A DNA stretch of 64,000 nucleotides from positions 1 to 64,000 of the forward strand of contig CATBCG010000013.1 in NCBI GenBank assembly GCA_949502025.1, given 5' to 3'. Below, piece by piece: positions 8,095-17,588 of this stretch (position 1 is the first letter of the stretch; every line of letters starts with the position of its first letter). The notes beneath the pieces are model-generated. The model was given only the letters and a program-made list of their open reading frames with translations. It was not told the origin of the DNA and made no database searches. The stretch comes from MGBC131033 sp910585655. GTDB taxonomy: Bacteria; Bacillota; Clostridia; Lachnospirales; Lachnospiraceae. Position numbers and translations under genes: made by a program.

Positions 8095-10662
8095 TTACGG
8101 AATATAACTTACAAATACATTTCCTGCCTGACGAAGTGATTCCTCGGCGGCTAAGAGAGAGGTGCGTACCGTATTTCCCTGTACCGGATCAATCCAAGTC
8201 AGGTTATACTCGTCATACCCCGTAAGCAAAACCGTTCGGTTCTGCTGCGAAGCGGCATCCCGGTTCAGGGCGATCACCGGACAGCCCTGGCTTACAAAAT
8301 ACAATACTTCGTCTAACGAAGCTCCTGAGAGGTTGACGGCTCCTCCGCCCAAATAATGGTCTAATACCTCTGTTATCCCGCCTTTTATTCCTTCAAGCTC
8401 TTCTGAATCGACTTCCAGATAGTGCTGTGCCAACACCATCCGAATACAATCTTCCTCGCTCTGCGCCCGTTTTCCGGAGGAAATGATATCGACCGAAATC
8501 TGAGCGCTGCGCTTTTTCGCTCCACGCTCCCAGACGACGCGGTTTACTTCATTGATGACAAATCCCATTTTTTCATTCGCCTCTGCTATCGCAGCAGACG
8601 CTTCTAAAGAAGTCCCTGCTACCTCGCCATAAATACAAGTATAATAACGCTTTGGCGGATTATCCGTAGCAGCCAGCCTTAAAGTCGTCTCGTCATGAAT
8701 GATAGTAATATCTGTCTCCTGAGCAGTCGGACGACGTTCCAAAACGTAGCCATATGGCAATGTAATATAATGCTCGGTCAGCGTCCGATCAGTCACTCGT
8801 TCGGAAATCCCGATCACTTCGCTTTCCTCCGGCATATAATTTAAAATATGATCCGGCGCCTCTTCTTTCCATCCATCTCCGTTTTTGGATTTCCGTTCTA
8901 AGGTAATCACATTGCCCTCTACCGAAATCCCAAACACATAGACTCCTTTCTTTTGGTACTCCTTTTGGATTACGCCTTCTTTGTCTGCTATGATAATCTT
9001 ATCCATCGGCACCTGTACCGCTCCGTCCAGCGTCCGGTATATTTCGTCCTTATTTGCCACTCCGTAGATCATGTTTTCGTCAATTCCGCCCAAAAGCTTC
9101 AATACCCGACTGCCGGAGCCTTTCCCCTTTGTGTCCCCTTTTGCGGTAATTTCCTGCTGCTTTCTGCTCTCCAAATCCATCATCACCAGTTTTTCCGACT
9201 CCTCCGACTGGCTGCTCTCCTGCCAGACGACGCGGCTTCTATCCGGAAAGACCAGACAAGTTTCCTCCGTAATGTCCTCGGTAATGCTTTCTAAGCGTTT
9301 TGTGATGATATTATAGGCATATAGCGTATTATATAAAGAAAAATAAAAGGTCGCGTCGCTGCTTACGTAGCTTAAACGGTTCAAATCCTCCTTTAACACC
9401 TGATAAGAAGTCTCTAGCGGAATATAAACCTGCTCCTCGATCCGGTTTTCCCCTGCATAAAAACGGTACAATACGACAGCTACCCGCCCCTCATAAACAC
9501 CCCGGTTCATATAACCATATACCATAAAATCAATATTGCCGGAATCGTCCATCTTTAATACCTGAATATCATGCTGATCGTATAGTTCCCGCTTGTCATA
9601 GCTTCCTTGCTCCCGGAAGGAAAATACCCGTATCGCCTCATTTTCCGCTACATTATAGTACCAAAGCTCCCGCTCCTTGACAAAGCAGAGCCTCGTGTTC
9701 CCACCGGAAGTCACGATATCCAAATCCGTCTCTGCCGAGATCCCAAGCTTTAGTTCACTTTTAGCCAGACTGGTATTCGCCGGATTATATACAGCCTCCA
9801 TACTTCTTTCATAAGACAGCAGATACATGGCATTCTGCGTCCACTGTACCCGGTAAAATTCCGTTACAAAGTATTCCTCCGTTCCGGTATCCGTCTCTGC
9901 CTCCACCAAATACTTTAGCTGCATGGAGGTGGTGCTTGCGTTGTTCTCCGTCAAAACCGGAATCGGCTCCGTCAGCTTTTTGACAGCCAGCTCTCCCCAC
10001 GTCACCACATCTAACGAAGAATGAATGTTTACATACGCCAGGGAATGGTTTGGCATCGTCGCGTCCGACTCCAGATAGTTCCGCAGCTCCTCCTTCTTTT
10101 CCTTGTCAAACAGCTTCGTATGAAAGCTTTGAATAAATTCCAGATTTTCCGAAAAATGATCCTCCGGGGTATATTTTACTCTGGTAAAATAGCGAATCTT
10201 CTTTCCGGTAGCCGTTACTGCGGTCATTTTCATAAAATATTCGGTATCTGCTTCCAAATCGGTACGGATACGAATACGCAGCATCTTGTTCCCCTCGTAT
10301 TCGTCCATCGCGCTGACCGAGCCGGAATCCACCATTGTCGTTCTTTTCGCGTCCCACAGCTCGTAAAGCATACGCTTTACCCGGCTTCCATGCTCCTCTA
10401 TCACTACATGAAAAAACTGCTCCGTATCTAACGGCGTTAAGGATTCCCTTAGATCACTGGCGTCCATATTGGCTCCATACCCGTATAAGGGATTCATTTC
10501 CCGCTCCCGGTTTAACAGATACAGTGTCGGAAAAGACGCCTCTGCCATATCTGTCACCATCTCTCTATGAAATGTGATTTCCTCTAAATGCCCTACCATA
10601 ACTACCATCGCCCCTGCAAACAGCAGCAGCATGGTAAAAAACCGATAAATATGCCTCTGCAT
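8095..10662 (-). CDS. Membrane-anchored large protein with C-terminal C39-like domain
   Basis: I chose the ATG at 10662 (855 aa). It follows GGGAG and gives a basic N-terminus plus one hydrophobic segment (about 8-25), typical of a membrane anchor. The long middle part is rich in beta-strand-like repeats (about 280-560) and may form a propeller. The last 120 residues resemble a papain-like C39 double-glycine peptidase fold (CIRMVLAQHYLEVD, then LTGYDEYNLTWIDPVQGN). The expected catalytic His before LTGYD is replaced (NRTVLLTGYD), so the domain is probably inactive or binding only. The gene sits between a methyltransferase and deoD. Its function is unknown. Confidence 0.65.
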   Translation of the reverse strand: MQRHIYRFFTMLLLFAGAMVVMVGHLEEITFHREMVTDMAEASFPTLYLLNREREMNPLYGYGANMDASDLRESLTPLDTEQFFHVVIEEHGSRVKRMLYELWDAKRTTMVDSGSVSAMDEYEGNKMLRIRIRTDLEADTEYFMKMTAVTATGKKIRYFTRVKYTPEDHFSENLEFIQSFHTKLFDKEKKEELRNYLESDATMPNHSLAYVNIHSSLDVVTWGELAVKKLTEPIPVLTENNASTTSMQLKYLVEAETDTGTEEYFVTEFYRVQWTQNAMYLLSYERSMEAVYNPANTSLAKSELKLGISAETDLDIVTSGGNTRLCFVKERELWYYNVAENEAIRVFSFREQGSYDKRELYDQHDIQVLKMDDSGNIDFMVYGYMNRGVYEGRVAVVLYRFYAGENRIEEQVYIPLETSYQVLKEDLNRLSYVSSDATFYFSLYNTLYAYNIITKRLESITEDITEETCLVFPDRSRVVWQESSQSEESEKLVMMDLESRKQQEITAKGDTKGKGSGSRVLKLLGGIDENMIYGVANKDEIYRTLDGAVQVPMDKIIIADKEGVIQKEYQKKGVYVFGISVEGNVITLERKSKNGDGWKEEAPDHILNYMPEESEVIGISERVTDRTLTEHYITLPYGYVLERRPTAQETDITIIHDETTLRLAATDNPPKRYYTCIYGEVAGTSLEASAAIAEANEKMGFVINEVNRVVWERGAKKRSAQISVDIISSGKRAQSEEDCIRMVLAQHYLEVDSEELEGIKGGITEVLDHYLGGGAVNLSGASLDEVLYFVSQGCPVIALNRDAASQQNRTVLLTGYDEYNLTWIDPVQGNTVRTSLLAAEESLRQAGNVFVSYIP

Positions 10663-10679
10663 ATGATAACTCCCATCTT

Positions 10680-11882
10680 TTACTGCTTCTCTTCTACAGG
10701 CGCCAGTAAACGTGCAAGCGTCGGTTCTACCTGGAAAAACTCCATACAACGCTCTGCTTCCCTGCGCTTTCTCTGGCACACGGCTTCTACCGCCCTGTTC
10801 TGCCTGACCGCCCGGATCAGGATATTTTTTGGAGTATGCTCCATATCAATAAATTCCAACAACTGCACCTGATAGCCCGCCGCCTCTAACAGCGTTCCCC
10901 GCAGGGCGTCCGTCAGCAGCGCGGAAAAACGCTCTTGTATCAGACCATATTTTAGCACCGGACGTAACAATTCATTTTTTATCTGCCGGTTTAGCTCATG
11001 CTGACAGCATGGAACCGATAAAATTACCGACGCGCCCCATTTTACTGCCTTTTCCAGCGCATAATCCGTCGCGGTATCGCAGGCATGCAGCGTAACGACC
11101 ATATCGACCTGAGAAACTCCCTCATACTCCGCAATATCCCCTGCCAAAAACTGTAATCCTTCATAGCCCAGACGCTCCGCCAGCCTGCTGCACGCCGCCA
11201 CTACGTCCTTTTTCAAATCCAGACCGATGATCCGTACTCTACGCCCTTTTAATATCCGCAAATAATGATAAAGCGCAAAAGTCAGATATGATTTGCCACA
11301 GCCGAAATCCAAAATCGTCAGCTCCCGATCCTCTTCCTTGCCAGCCAGTTCCGGGTATATATCGTCTACAAACTCCAGAAAACGGTTTAACTGCCGGAAC
11401 TTATCATACTTTGCCTTGATCACGTAGCCTTCCTGGTTCATCACACCCAGCTCATAAAGAAACGGGACAGGGATTCCTTCCTCTAACAAATACTGCTTTT
11501 TCCGGTTGTGGCTGAAACGGGAAAGCGGCACACCGTCCTCCGGCATCTCTTCCCGACGATCCGCTTTGCGTCTTATCGTCACTCTGCCCTTTTTGCCAAA
11601 CAGCACATGGATTCTCTCCTGCCTGGTATGAAATTCTGCCTGCCGGAACAATCCTCCCAAATAAGGCTCTAATTCTCCAAACAAGGCTTCTGCTTCTATA
11701 TTCCGGTGAAAAACCTGTGTTCCCCGGTATTCCTCTATCTGATAATAAACTCCGTTTCCCTTTTGAATCGTCCTGAGTTTTACCTTTGCCAAACGCTCTC
11801 TGTCAGTACTGCCGCTGATCACCATATCAAAGATCCGACTCTCTATAACCTCCCTGCACAACAGCTCCAGCTTCTGATCCAT
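10680..11882 (-). CDS. SAM-dependent methyltransferase (Methyltransf_32 / GSTCD-like)
   Basis: The 400-residue protein has a Rossmann motif I, ILDFGCGKSYLTF (about 185-197), IIGLDLKK (motif II), and then VTLHACDTATDYAL and SVPCCQHELN. The last two are hallmarks of the GSTCD/METTL25-like group. The substrate is unknown. The roughly 150 N-terminal residues, rich in Arg and Lys, may bind nucleic acid. It is the first gene of a same-strand run with gaps of 17-63 bp that leads through deoD, deoC and glf. Confidence 0.75.
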   Translation of the reverse strand: MDQKLELLCREVIESRIFDMVISGSTDRERLAKVKLRTIQKGNGVYYQIEEYRGTQVFHRNIEAEALFGELEPYLGGLFRQAEFHTRQERIHVLFGKKGRVTIRRKADRREEMPEDGVPLSRFSHNRKKQYLLEEGIPVPFLYELGVMNQEGYVIKAKYDKFRQLNRFLEFVDDIYPELAGKEEDRELTILDFGCGKSYLTFALYHYLRILKGRRVRIIGLDLKKDVVAACSRLAERLGYEGLQFLAGDIAEYEGVSQVDMVVTLHACDTATDYALEKAVKWGASVILSVPCCQHELNRQIKNELLRPVLKYGLIQERFSALLTDALRGTLLEAAGYQVQLLEFIDMEHTPKNILIRAVRQNRAVEAVCQRKRREAERCMEFFQVEPTLARLLAPVEEKQ

Positions 11883-11966
11883 TTCTGCTTCTCACCTGCC
11901 CCTCCCTGCCATCCTTGCTTTTTTATCTCCCGCGCCGTTTTCTATATCCGAATGGCTTTTCTTACC

Positions 11967-11994
11967 AGTATAACATATCCTGAAAGGTTTGTAA
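11967..11994 (-). promoter_or_regulatory. Candidate promoter of the methyltransferase-deoD-glf run
   Basis: TTACAA (11989-11994) and TATACT (11967-11972) on the minus strand with a 16-bp spacer, about 85 bp upstream of the methyltransferase start. Confidence 0.5.
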
Positions 11995-12050
11995 CTACTT
12001 TATATCTGAAGATTTTGTTACAAACCACGGTCATTTTCCGTCAAGTCAGC

Positions 12051-12077
12051 ACCAATCCCCTTTTTTCTCATATATTA
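12051..12077 (+). promoter_or_regulatory. Candidate sporulation-type (sigma-K-like) promoter
   Basis: AC at 12051, a 16-bp spacer, and CATATATTA at 12069-12077. The -10 element fits the sigma-K consensus CATANNNTA. No sigma-A -35 is visible. It lies 31 bp before the proline-rich protein. The match is short and could be chance. Confidence 0.3.
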
Positions 12078-12107
12078 TAACAAAACGACAAGAAAGCGGA
12101 CGTAATC

Positions 12108-12707
12108 ATGAATCCAAATAATAAAAACACCCCTTTCTTCCAGGCTTATCCACAGATCCCGCTTTTTCCGATCTATGGATATGACAACAGCGAGGAAGCC
12201 GAAAAAGATTTTGATTACATGAAACAGCTCTATCCCCGCAGCTCCGTTCAAATTCAGGAACTCATCGAAGAAGCCTGCGACAAGCTCGAATACGAGGGCA
12301 GTATCATGTTTGACGAATATCCGGACCGTCTGCAGCTTGCGCTGATGGCAAATAAAATTTATAACCAGATAGCGCCTTCTGCTCTGTCCGTCACCCCTCA
12401 GCCGGATGCCCAAATCGATTCCCAGACTACCTATGTTTCCGGCTATGAAGAGGAAACCGACGTCTCTGCCACCGCCTTTTCTTCCTCACGTCATCATGGC
12501 AGACCAGGTAGACCTATGCCACCGCCGCCTCCGCCACCTGGCAGACCAGGCAGACCTATGCCGCCTCCACCTCCGCCTTGGAGACCGGCTCCTCCGCCGC
12601 CTGGTCCTGATCATCCGAACTGGCTGCGGAATCTTATTGAAGTCATGCTCTGCAACGAAATGTGCCAGCGACGCAGGCGCTATCGTTCCCGCAAACGCTG
12701 GATGTAA
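12108..12707 (+). CDS. Proline-rich hypothetical protein with Arg-rich tail
   Basis: The 199-residue protein has a folded acidic N-terminal part (about 1-90, with GYDNSEEAEKDFDYMKQLYP), a low-complexity centre of GRPGRPMPPPPPP units (about 125-165), and a strongly basic tail (CQRRRRYRSRKRWM). The layout resembles spore coat or surface-associated proteins, but I recognise no named family. The upstream ribosome binding site is weak (AAAGCGGA). Its last 28 bp overlap the end of the converging pseudouridine synthase gene. Confidence 0.65.
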   Translation: MNPNNKNTPFFQAYPQIPLFPIYGYDNSEEAEKDFDYMKQLYPRSSVQIQELIEEACDKLEYEGSIMFDEYPDRLQLALMANKIYNQIAPSALSVTPQPDAQIDSQTTYVSGYEEETDVSATAFSSSRHHGRPGRPMPPPPPPPGRPGRPMPPPPPPWRPAPPPPGPDHPNWLRNLIEVMLCNEMCQRRRRYRSRKRWM

Positions 12708-13414
12708 GCAAAACGTTCAAATGCGTCTCCTTCCGGCAGGGCTTCAAACTGCATACGTTTTCCGTTAGAAGGATGCGTAAACGCCAAATGGCAGGAAAAA
12801 AGGGCAAGCTCAAACCAGCCCTTTTTTCCTGTAAAAGCAGAGTTATACTTAGTATCTCCCCAAATACCTTCTGAAATACAAGTCATTTGTACCCGAATCT
12901 GATGATGCCGCCCGGTCAAAAGCTCGACCTCCGCCAGCACTGTCTCTTTCCATTCCAGCAGCCGGACACGCAGTTCTGCCTTCTTTGCTCCTGCCTGCGG
13001 AAGTTCTACCATCCTGGAACTGTTTTTTTGTTTATCTGCAACCAGGTAGCCGGTGATGTTCTCCCACTCCGACGGTTCTTCTTTTTGTTGCCTTTCTTTG
13101 TCTGTCTTTACGCCTGTCAGCACACAATAATAACGCTTTGTCATAGTTCGCTCCTGTACCTGACGGCTAAGCTCTGCCGCCGCCTTTTTTGTTTTAGCGA
13201 ACACCATCACCCCGCCTACCGGGCGATCCAGCCGATGAATCACAGCCAAATAAGGAACCTGCGCCGTGCTGCCGGATGCCGCCAAATAGTTCAGCAAACG
13301 GCTGGTCAGATCATAAGCCCCTGTCCGATCGCTCTGCACCGGGACGCCAGGCGGCTTGACACATACCAAAATTTCCCGATCCTCATATAAAATCTGAAGC
13401 TCTTCCTGCGGCAT
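12680..13414 (-). CDS. RluA-family 23S rRNA/tRNA pseudouridine synthase
   Basis: This enzyme isomerises specific uridines in RNA to pseudouridine. The 244-residue protein shows the RluA motif IHRLDRPVGGVMVFAKT (about 59-75), which contains the catalytic Asp, and lacks an N-terminal S4 domain. The C-terminal GRHHQIRVQM motif (about 168-177) is conserved in the family. The start follows AGGAGAGATAAG. It lies 10 bp behind a response regulator gene and is probably the last gene of that operon. Confidence 0.9.
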   Translation of the reverse strand: MPQEELQILYEDREILVCVKPPGVPVQSDRTGAYDLTSRLLNYLAASGSTAQVPYLAVIHRLDRPVGGVMVFAKTKKAAAELSRQVQERTMTKRYYCVLTGVKTDKERQQKEEPSEWENITGYLVADKQKNSSRMVELPQAGAKKAELRVRLLEWKETVLAEVELLTGRHHQIRVQMTCISEGIWGDTKYNSAFTGKKGWFELALFSCHLAFTHPSNGKRMQFEALPEGDAFERFAYIQRLRER

Positions 13415-13424
13415 CTTATCTCTC

Positions 13425-14114
13425 CTATACTTTAAAACGGTAGCCGACTCCCCAAATCGTTTCGATATATTGCGGATTAGCGGTATCTACCTCAATTTTT
13501 TCCCTGATTTTTTTAATATGTACGGTAACTGTCGCAATATCTCCTACCGACTCCATTTCCCAGATCTCTCGAAACAGCTCTTCTTTTGAAAAAACCCGGT
13601 TCGGGTTTTGTGCCAGAAAGCAAAGCAAGTCGAATTCCTTTGTAGTAAAACTCTTTTCTTCCTCGTTGATATAGACGCGACGTGCCGTTTTGTCGATTTT
13701 GATTCCACGGATTTCCACCCATTCGTTCCGGTGGGCATCCGTCCCGACCAGACGCTGATAGCTTGCCAAATGCGCTTTTACTCTCGCTACCAGCTCACTT
13801 GGGCTAAACGGCTTTGTAATATAATCGTCTGCTCCCAGACCAAGCCCCCGTATTTTATCAATGTCCTCCCGCTTTGCCGACACCATCAGAATCGGGATGT
13901 TTTTGATCTGGCGGATCTGCCTGCAGACTTCAAAGCCATCCATACCCGGCAGCATCAAATCCAAAATAATCAAATCAAATTCTTCTTTTAATGCCCTGGA
14001 AAGCCCGACATCCCCGGACGTCTCAATCATCACCTCAAAATCCGACAGCTCCAAATAATCCTTTTCCAGCTCTGCAATCGCGGTTTCATCCTCAATAATT
14101 AAAATCTTACTCAT
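13425..14114 (-). CDS. OmpR/PhoB-family response regulator
   Basis: The ATG at 14114 is chosen because it follows AGGAGGGG and fits the family N-terminus MSKILIIEDE. The 229-residue protein has a receiver domain with acidic pair E8/D9, phospho-acceptor D52 and K101, then a winged-helix DNA-binding domain ending in YIETIWGVGYRF. It overlaps the kinase gene upstream by 8 bp, so the pair is coupled. Its targets are not known. Confidence 0.93.
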   Translation of the reverse strand: MSKILIIEDETAIAELEKDYLELSDFEVMIETSGDVGLSRALKEEFDLIILDLMLPGMDGFEVCRQIRQIKNIPILMVSAKREDIDKIRGLGLGADDYITKPFSPSELVARVKAHLASYQRLVGTDAHRNEWVEIRGIKIDKTARRVYINEEEKSFTTKEFDLLCFLAQNPNRVFSKEELFREIWEMESVGDIATVTVHIKKIREKIEVDTANPQYIETIWGVGYRFKV

Positions 14115-15708
14115 GATTGCCCCTCCTTTTTTCATTCCATTTTGCTACAATTCCATTTAAGCTAAGTTTTTCTTTTTCCTTAGATGCTTCCAAAGTCAAC
14201 GGCTTGTCTACTAACTTCGCCTGTTGCAATACCACCTTCCGCAGCAGAATAAAGATGGTAGTCCCTACCCCCGCGCGGCTCTCCGCCCAGATCCTGCCTC
14301 CATGATCCTCAATGATTTTCTTGGATATTGCCAGACCTAAGCCGCTCCCTCCGGTCGAGGAATTTCGGGAAGCGTCCGTCCGGTAAAAGCGTTCAAAAAT
14401 ATTGGGCAGCTCCTTTGCGCCAATGCCCTTTCCGTTATCCTCTAACTCGATCTGTACATAGTTCTCGTCCACATCAGCCGTCCGGATACAAATAATTCCC
14501 TTTCGCGAAGGCTCCCGGTATTTGACTGCGTTGGATAAAATATTGTTGATGACCCGCTTTAGCTGCTCCGGATCGACGATCACTTCCTGCGTCTTATCCA
14601 AATACGGAAAATATGCCAAATCCATATTCTGCAGCTCCAGATCCAGCCTGCTTTCCGCAATGCTGTCCTCCAAATAACTGTTTAAATTCAGACTCTGAAA
14701 ATTATAGGGAACGGAATTGGTATCAATTTTGGCATACATCGACAGTTCGTCTACAAGCGTAGACATATCGCTTGCCTTTGTATAAATAGTCCGCAAATAT
14801 TTTTCCTGTTTCTGCGGAGTATCTGCCACACCGTCCAACAACCCCTCCGCATAGCCCTTGATCGCCGTCAGCGGCGTCTTTAAATCATGGGAAATATTTG
14901 AAATCAGCTCCTTGGACTCCCGCTCGTGCTGCATGTTCTCCTCTAAAAGCCCCTTCATATGCAGACGCATTTCCTCAAAGTCCTCACAAAGCTCTCCAAT
15001 CTCATCAGCATACATCGGCTGAACGGAGACATTCAAATCTCCCTCTTTCATCCGGTTCGTCGAATTCTGAAGCACTCGGAGCGGATGCAGGACACTCCGA
15101 TAGAGCCAGTAGGTCACAAACGCGCCTGTCAAAAACATAATCGCGACAATCGAAAGCACAATCTGCGACAATGATTTCCGTAAATCTTCCAATACCCTGC
15201 TGACGTTGGTGATCACAAACGCGCTGCCCTCCGAGCTGTCCGGATATAGAAAATCAGTCTGTTTAATCAACATCGGAGACATCCCGCCCAAATATGTGCC
15301 GCCGTCCACCTCTGTGGAAAGTTCTCCGTAAGAGGGAAGTCGTTCGATTAGATCCGGCGTCAGATCCTCGCTGCCGGAATACGTAATCTTTTCGTTGCGG
15401 CGCAGTACCAGAAAGGAATATTTCCCTTTTATTTTATTGTTCAGCGATTCGACATATCTTTGATTTTCCAGACGCTCCGGGGTTTTAAGACCGCACAGTT
15501 TTACTTCGTTGTACACATTTCTCGTAATCCGGTTGACCAAAAGAATCGGATTGATCACCGCGGCAAAAGTATCCTCATCGATCTTAAAACTCTGCTCCAT
15601 CGAATCAAACTGTGTCTGAAATACAAAAAACGTCACTGCCGTAATCATCAGCAGCGGAATCATAATCACCGTACAAAACGCCACCGCAATCCTGCCGCGC
15701 AGCTTCAT
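14107..15708 (-). CDS. Membrane sensor histidine kinase
   Basis: The 533-residue kinase has TM1 (about 8-30), an extracellular sensor of about 150 residues, TM2 (about 182-203), a HAMP linker and HisKA with the phosphorylated His in SHDLKTP (H274). A HATPase domain follows with N, G1 (DNGKGIG) and G2 (GGSGLGLAI) boxes. It phosphorylates the regulator encoded directly behind it. Its ATG overlaps the stop codon of the HD-domain gene by 4 bp. Confidence 0.93.
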   Translation of the reverse strand: MKLRGRIAVAFCTVIMIPLLMITAVTFFVFQTQFDSMEQSFKIDEDTFAAVINPILLVNRITRNVYNEVKLCGLKTPERLENQRYVESLNNKIKGKYSFLVLRRNEKITYSGSEDLTPDLIERLPSYGELSTEVDGGTYLGGMSPMLIKQTDFLYPDSSEGSAFVITNVSRVLEDLRKSLSQIVLSIVAIMFLTGAFVTYWLYRSVLHPLRVLQNSTNRMKEGDLNVSVQPMYADEIGELCEDFEEMRLHMKGLLEENMQHERESKELISNISHDLKTPLTAIKGYAEGLLDGVADTPQKQEKYLRTIYTKASDMSTLVDELSMYAKIDTNSVPYNFQSLNLNSYLEDSIAESRLDLELQNMDLAYFPYLDKTQEVIVDPEQLKRVINNILSNAVKYREPSRKGIICIRTADVDENYVQIELEDNGKGIGAKELPNIFERFYRTDASRNSSTGGSGLGLAISKKIIEDHGGRIWAESRAGVGTTIFILLRKVVLQQAKLVDKPLTLEASKEKEKLSLNGIVAKWNEKRRGNHE

Positions 15709-17561
15709 AGCTTCTCCTTTCCTGTCTGATTCTCCTCATACATATGCCGATACGCCGCCTCGCTTCCCTCTGCCAACGCCGCCTCAAGCCGCTGTGTCAC
15801 CACACGATCCCTTAGCCTGACCGTTAGAAGAGGGGAAAAACGTCTGCCCTCCAACTCTACCGCGCTAAGAATAGCCTCCTCAAACGTTTTTTTTACTCCC
15901 GTATGCAGCCACTCGGTACTGGTAACATTATCCAGCCAGTCTATCAGACCGATGACGTCTACCATCTGCCGGTATGGACAGGAGAGCCGTTTATACGTCT
16001 CCGGATATCCGTGCGAACCGTCGTACCAGGCATGGTGTCCTTTTGCTACAGCCGTATAACAGGCGGTAGACGGTCTGCCTGCAAGCCATCGTTCCCCTAC
16101 CAGCGTGTGCAGATGCGCCATTTCGTATTCCTCTTCAAACCACTGTCTGGCTGTCTGGGCATATAAATTCATAAAACTGATTTTTCCGATGTCATACAGC
16201 AGCGCCGCCTCCCTGGCATATTGCAGAACCGCTTCTTTCTTTTCTGGTAGATCGCTGATTTCCCGAATCCATTCTATATCGTCAAAAAAATCTGGCTCCT
16301 CTTCTAACAATATCCGGCAAAACTCCACCGCCGCTCTTCCTACCGCCTGAGCATGTACATAAAGCTTCGGCGCAAAACGTCTTAAAAGGTTTTTCAAAAA
16401 ATCTTTGTAGGAAATACTGTTTTTTGTTTCTACAAACGTAGAAGAAAGCTGCCTTAAATAAAGAAAAAGCAACTCGTTTTCAGACGCCTCCGGAAATGCT
16501 TCTACATAGTCGAGGATTTTTTGATAAAGGCTTTCCAAATATTCCTCTCTTTTTGGGATATGCTCCGGATAATTGCTTAGAAACTGACAATAAAACGCCG
16601 GAAGGGAAATGACCCCGTACATATTTTCTGCCGAATAGTCCTTTGGATCCGCCCCGTCCATCAAGCCCTCTATTTTACTTAGCAGCCCCTCCATGCTGTC
16701 CATCCCGCAATAATATTCAATGGTATAATAGGAATACTGAGGACGTATCGGAGGCTTCTCACCCTGTTCTGCCGCCTCCTGAAGTCTCCTTTGATAAACA
16801 ATATAAACCGACTCCATAATATCTGCGATATCTTCTGAAGTCATCGTATTTTCTCTGTTATAAGAAATACTGGCTGCCATCTGCTGATGTGTCATATAGA
16901 TAAACCGATCCCATGGAAGTCCCGGTTCCTTTTCCTGATAGTCCTTATCCTGTAAAATCGTTAAGGTCTGCTTGACTAAACGAACCTTTTCACTGGCATT
17001 TTTAAACCGTCCCAAGGCAATGTTAGCTCTTGAACGCAGAATATATCCTCTTGTTTGTGTATCCTCGATCTCATCATAATATTTCAGGTAGGCGGCAGCT
17101 TCGGTAAAGCACAGCCTCATCTGGTTGGTATAAGTCTCTGCTTCCGATCCTTCTAAGCTTACCAGTTTGCCGCACAGGTTGTTGTAGCCAATCCCTAAGT
17201 AGTACAATTCCCGGATCATTGCGCTTCTGTCTGATAGCTGTCTGGCAAGGCTTAACAACGCTTTGTGTATCTGACAATACAGCCCGACGTCCAATTCTTC
17301 TCTGCCGCTTAACAGTCTTCCGGCAAACTCGGCTAACTCCTCTAATTCTTCCTTTTTTGCCTCTGGCATATGATCCAAAAGAGGAAAAAGATTTTCCCGC
17401 AGCAGCTCCATATTTCGCTTGATTTTTTGCTCAGCCTGCCGCTGTTCTGTCCGCTGTTTCAACCAATATTCCTGAAAAGACTGCCCTTCCGATCGTTTAT
17501 AAGCCATCAGCATGGCAATCTCTTTTAAATTTGCAATATATTCTTCCTGATATGCCTGCAT
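15705..17561 (-). CDS. Degenerate HD-GYP domain protein with helical N-terminal region
   Basis: The 618-residue protein has no membrane segment. The first 430 residues are helical and repeat-like (TPR-type in appearance). The C-terminal part resembles the HD-GYP c-di-GMP phosphodiesterase fold: YDIGK (456-460), GHHAWYDGSHGYP (508-520) and IDWLDNVTS (about 540-548). Two metal ligands differ from consensus: HD reads YD and HHE reads HHA. It may therefore bind rather than cleave a cyclic dinucleotide; this is inference. It sits 27 bp behind a hybrid kinase and overlaps the next kinase by 4 bp. Confidence 0.75.
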   Translation of the reverse strand: MQAYQEEYIANLKEIAMLMAYKRSEGQSFQEYWLKQRTEQRQAEQKIKRNMELLRENLFPLLDHMPEAKKEELEELAEFAGRLLSGREELDVGLYCQIHKALLSLARQLSDRSAMIRELYYLGIGYNNLCGKLVSLEGSEAETYTNQMRLCFTEAAAYLKYYDEIEDTQTRGYILRSRANIALGRFKNASEKVRLVKQTLTILQDKDYQEKEPGLPWDRFIYMTHQQMAASISYNRENTMTSEDIADIMESVYIVYQRRLQEAAEQGEKPPIRPQYSYYTIEYYCGMDSMEGLLSKIEGLMDGADPKDYSAENMYGVISLPAFYCQFLSNYPEHIPKREEYLESLYQKILDYVEAFPEASENELLFLYLRQLSSTFVETKNSISYKDFLKNLLRRFAPKLYVHAQAVGRAAVEFCRILLEEEPDFFDDIEWIREISDLPEKKEAVLQYAREAALLYDIGKISFMNLYAQTARQWFEEEYEMAHLHTLVGERWLAGRPSTACYTAVAKGHHAWYDGSHGYPETYKRLSCPYRQMVDVIGLIDWLDNVTSTEWLHTGVKKTFEEAILSAVELEGRRFSPLLTVRLRDRVVTQRLEAALAEGSEAAYRHMYEENQTGKEKL

Positions 17562-17588
17562 TCCTCTACCTCTCGCCGATCCAACGGC

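Noticed and set aside
12500..12600. Tandem GRPGRPMPPPPPP-coding repeats as a DNA repeat element
   Set aside because: The repeats keep the reading frame and encode a normal proline-rich linker, so they belong to the gene.
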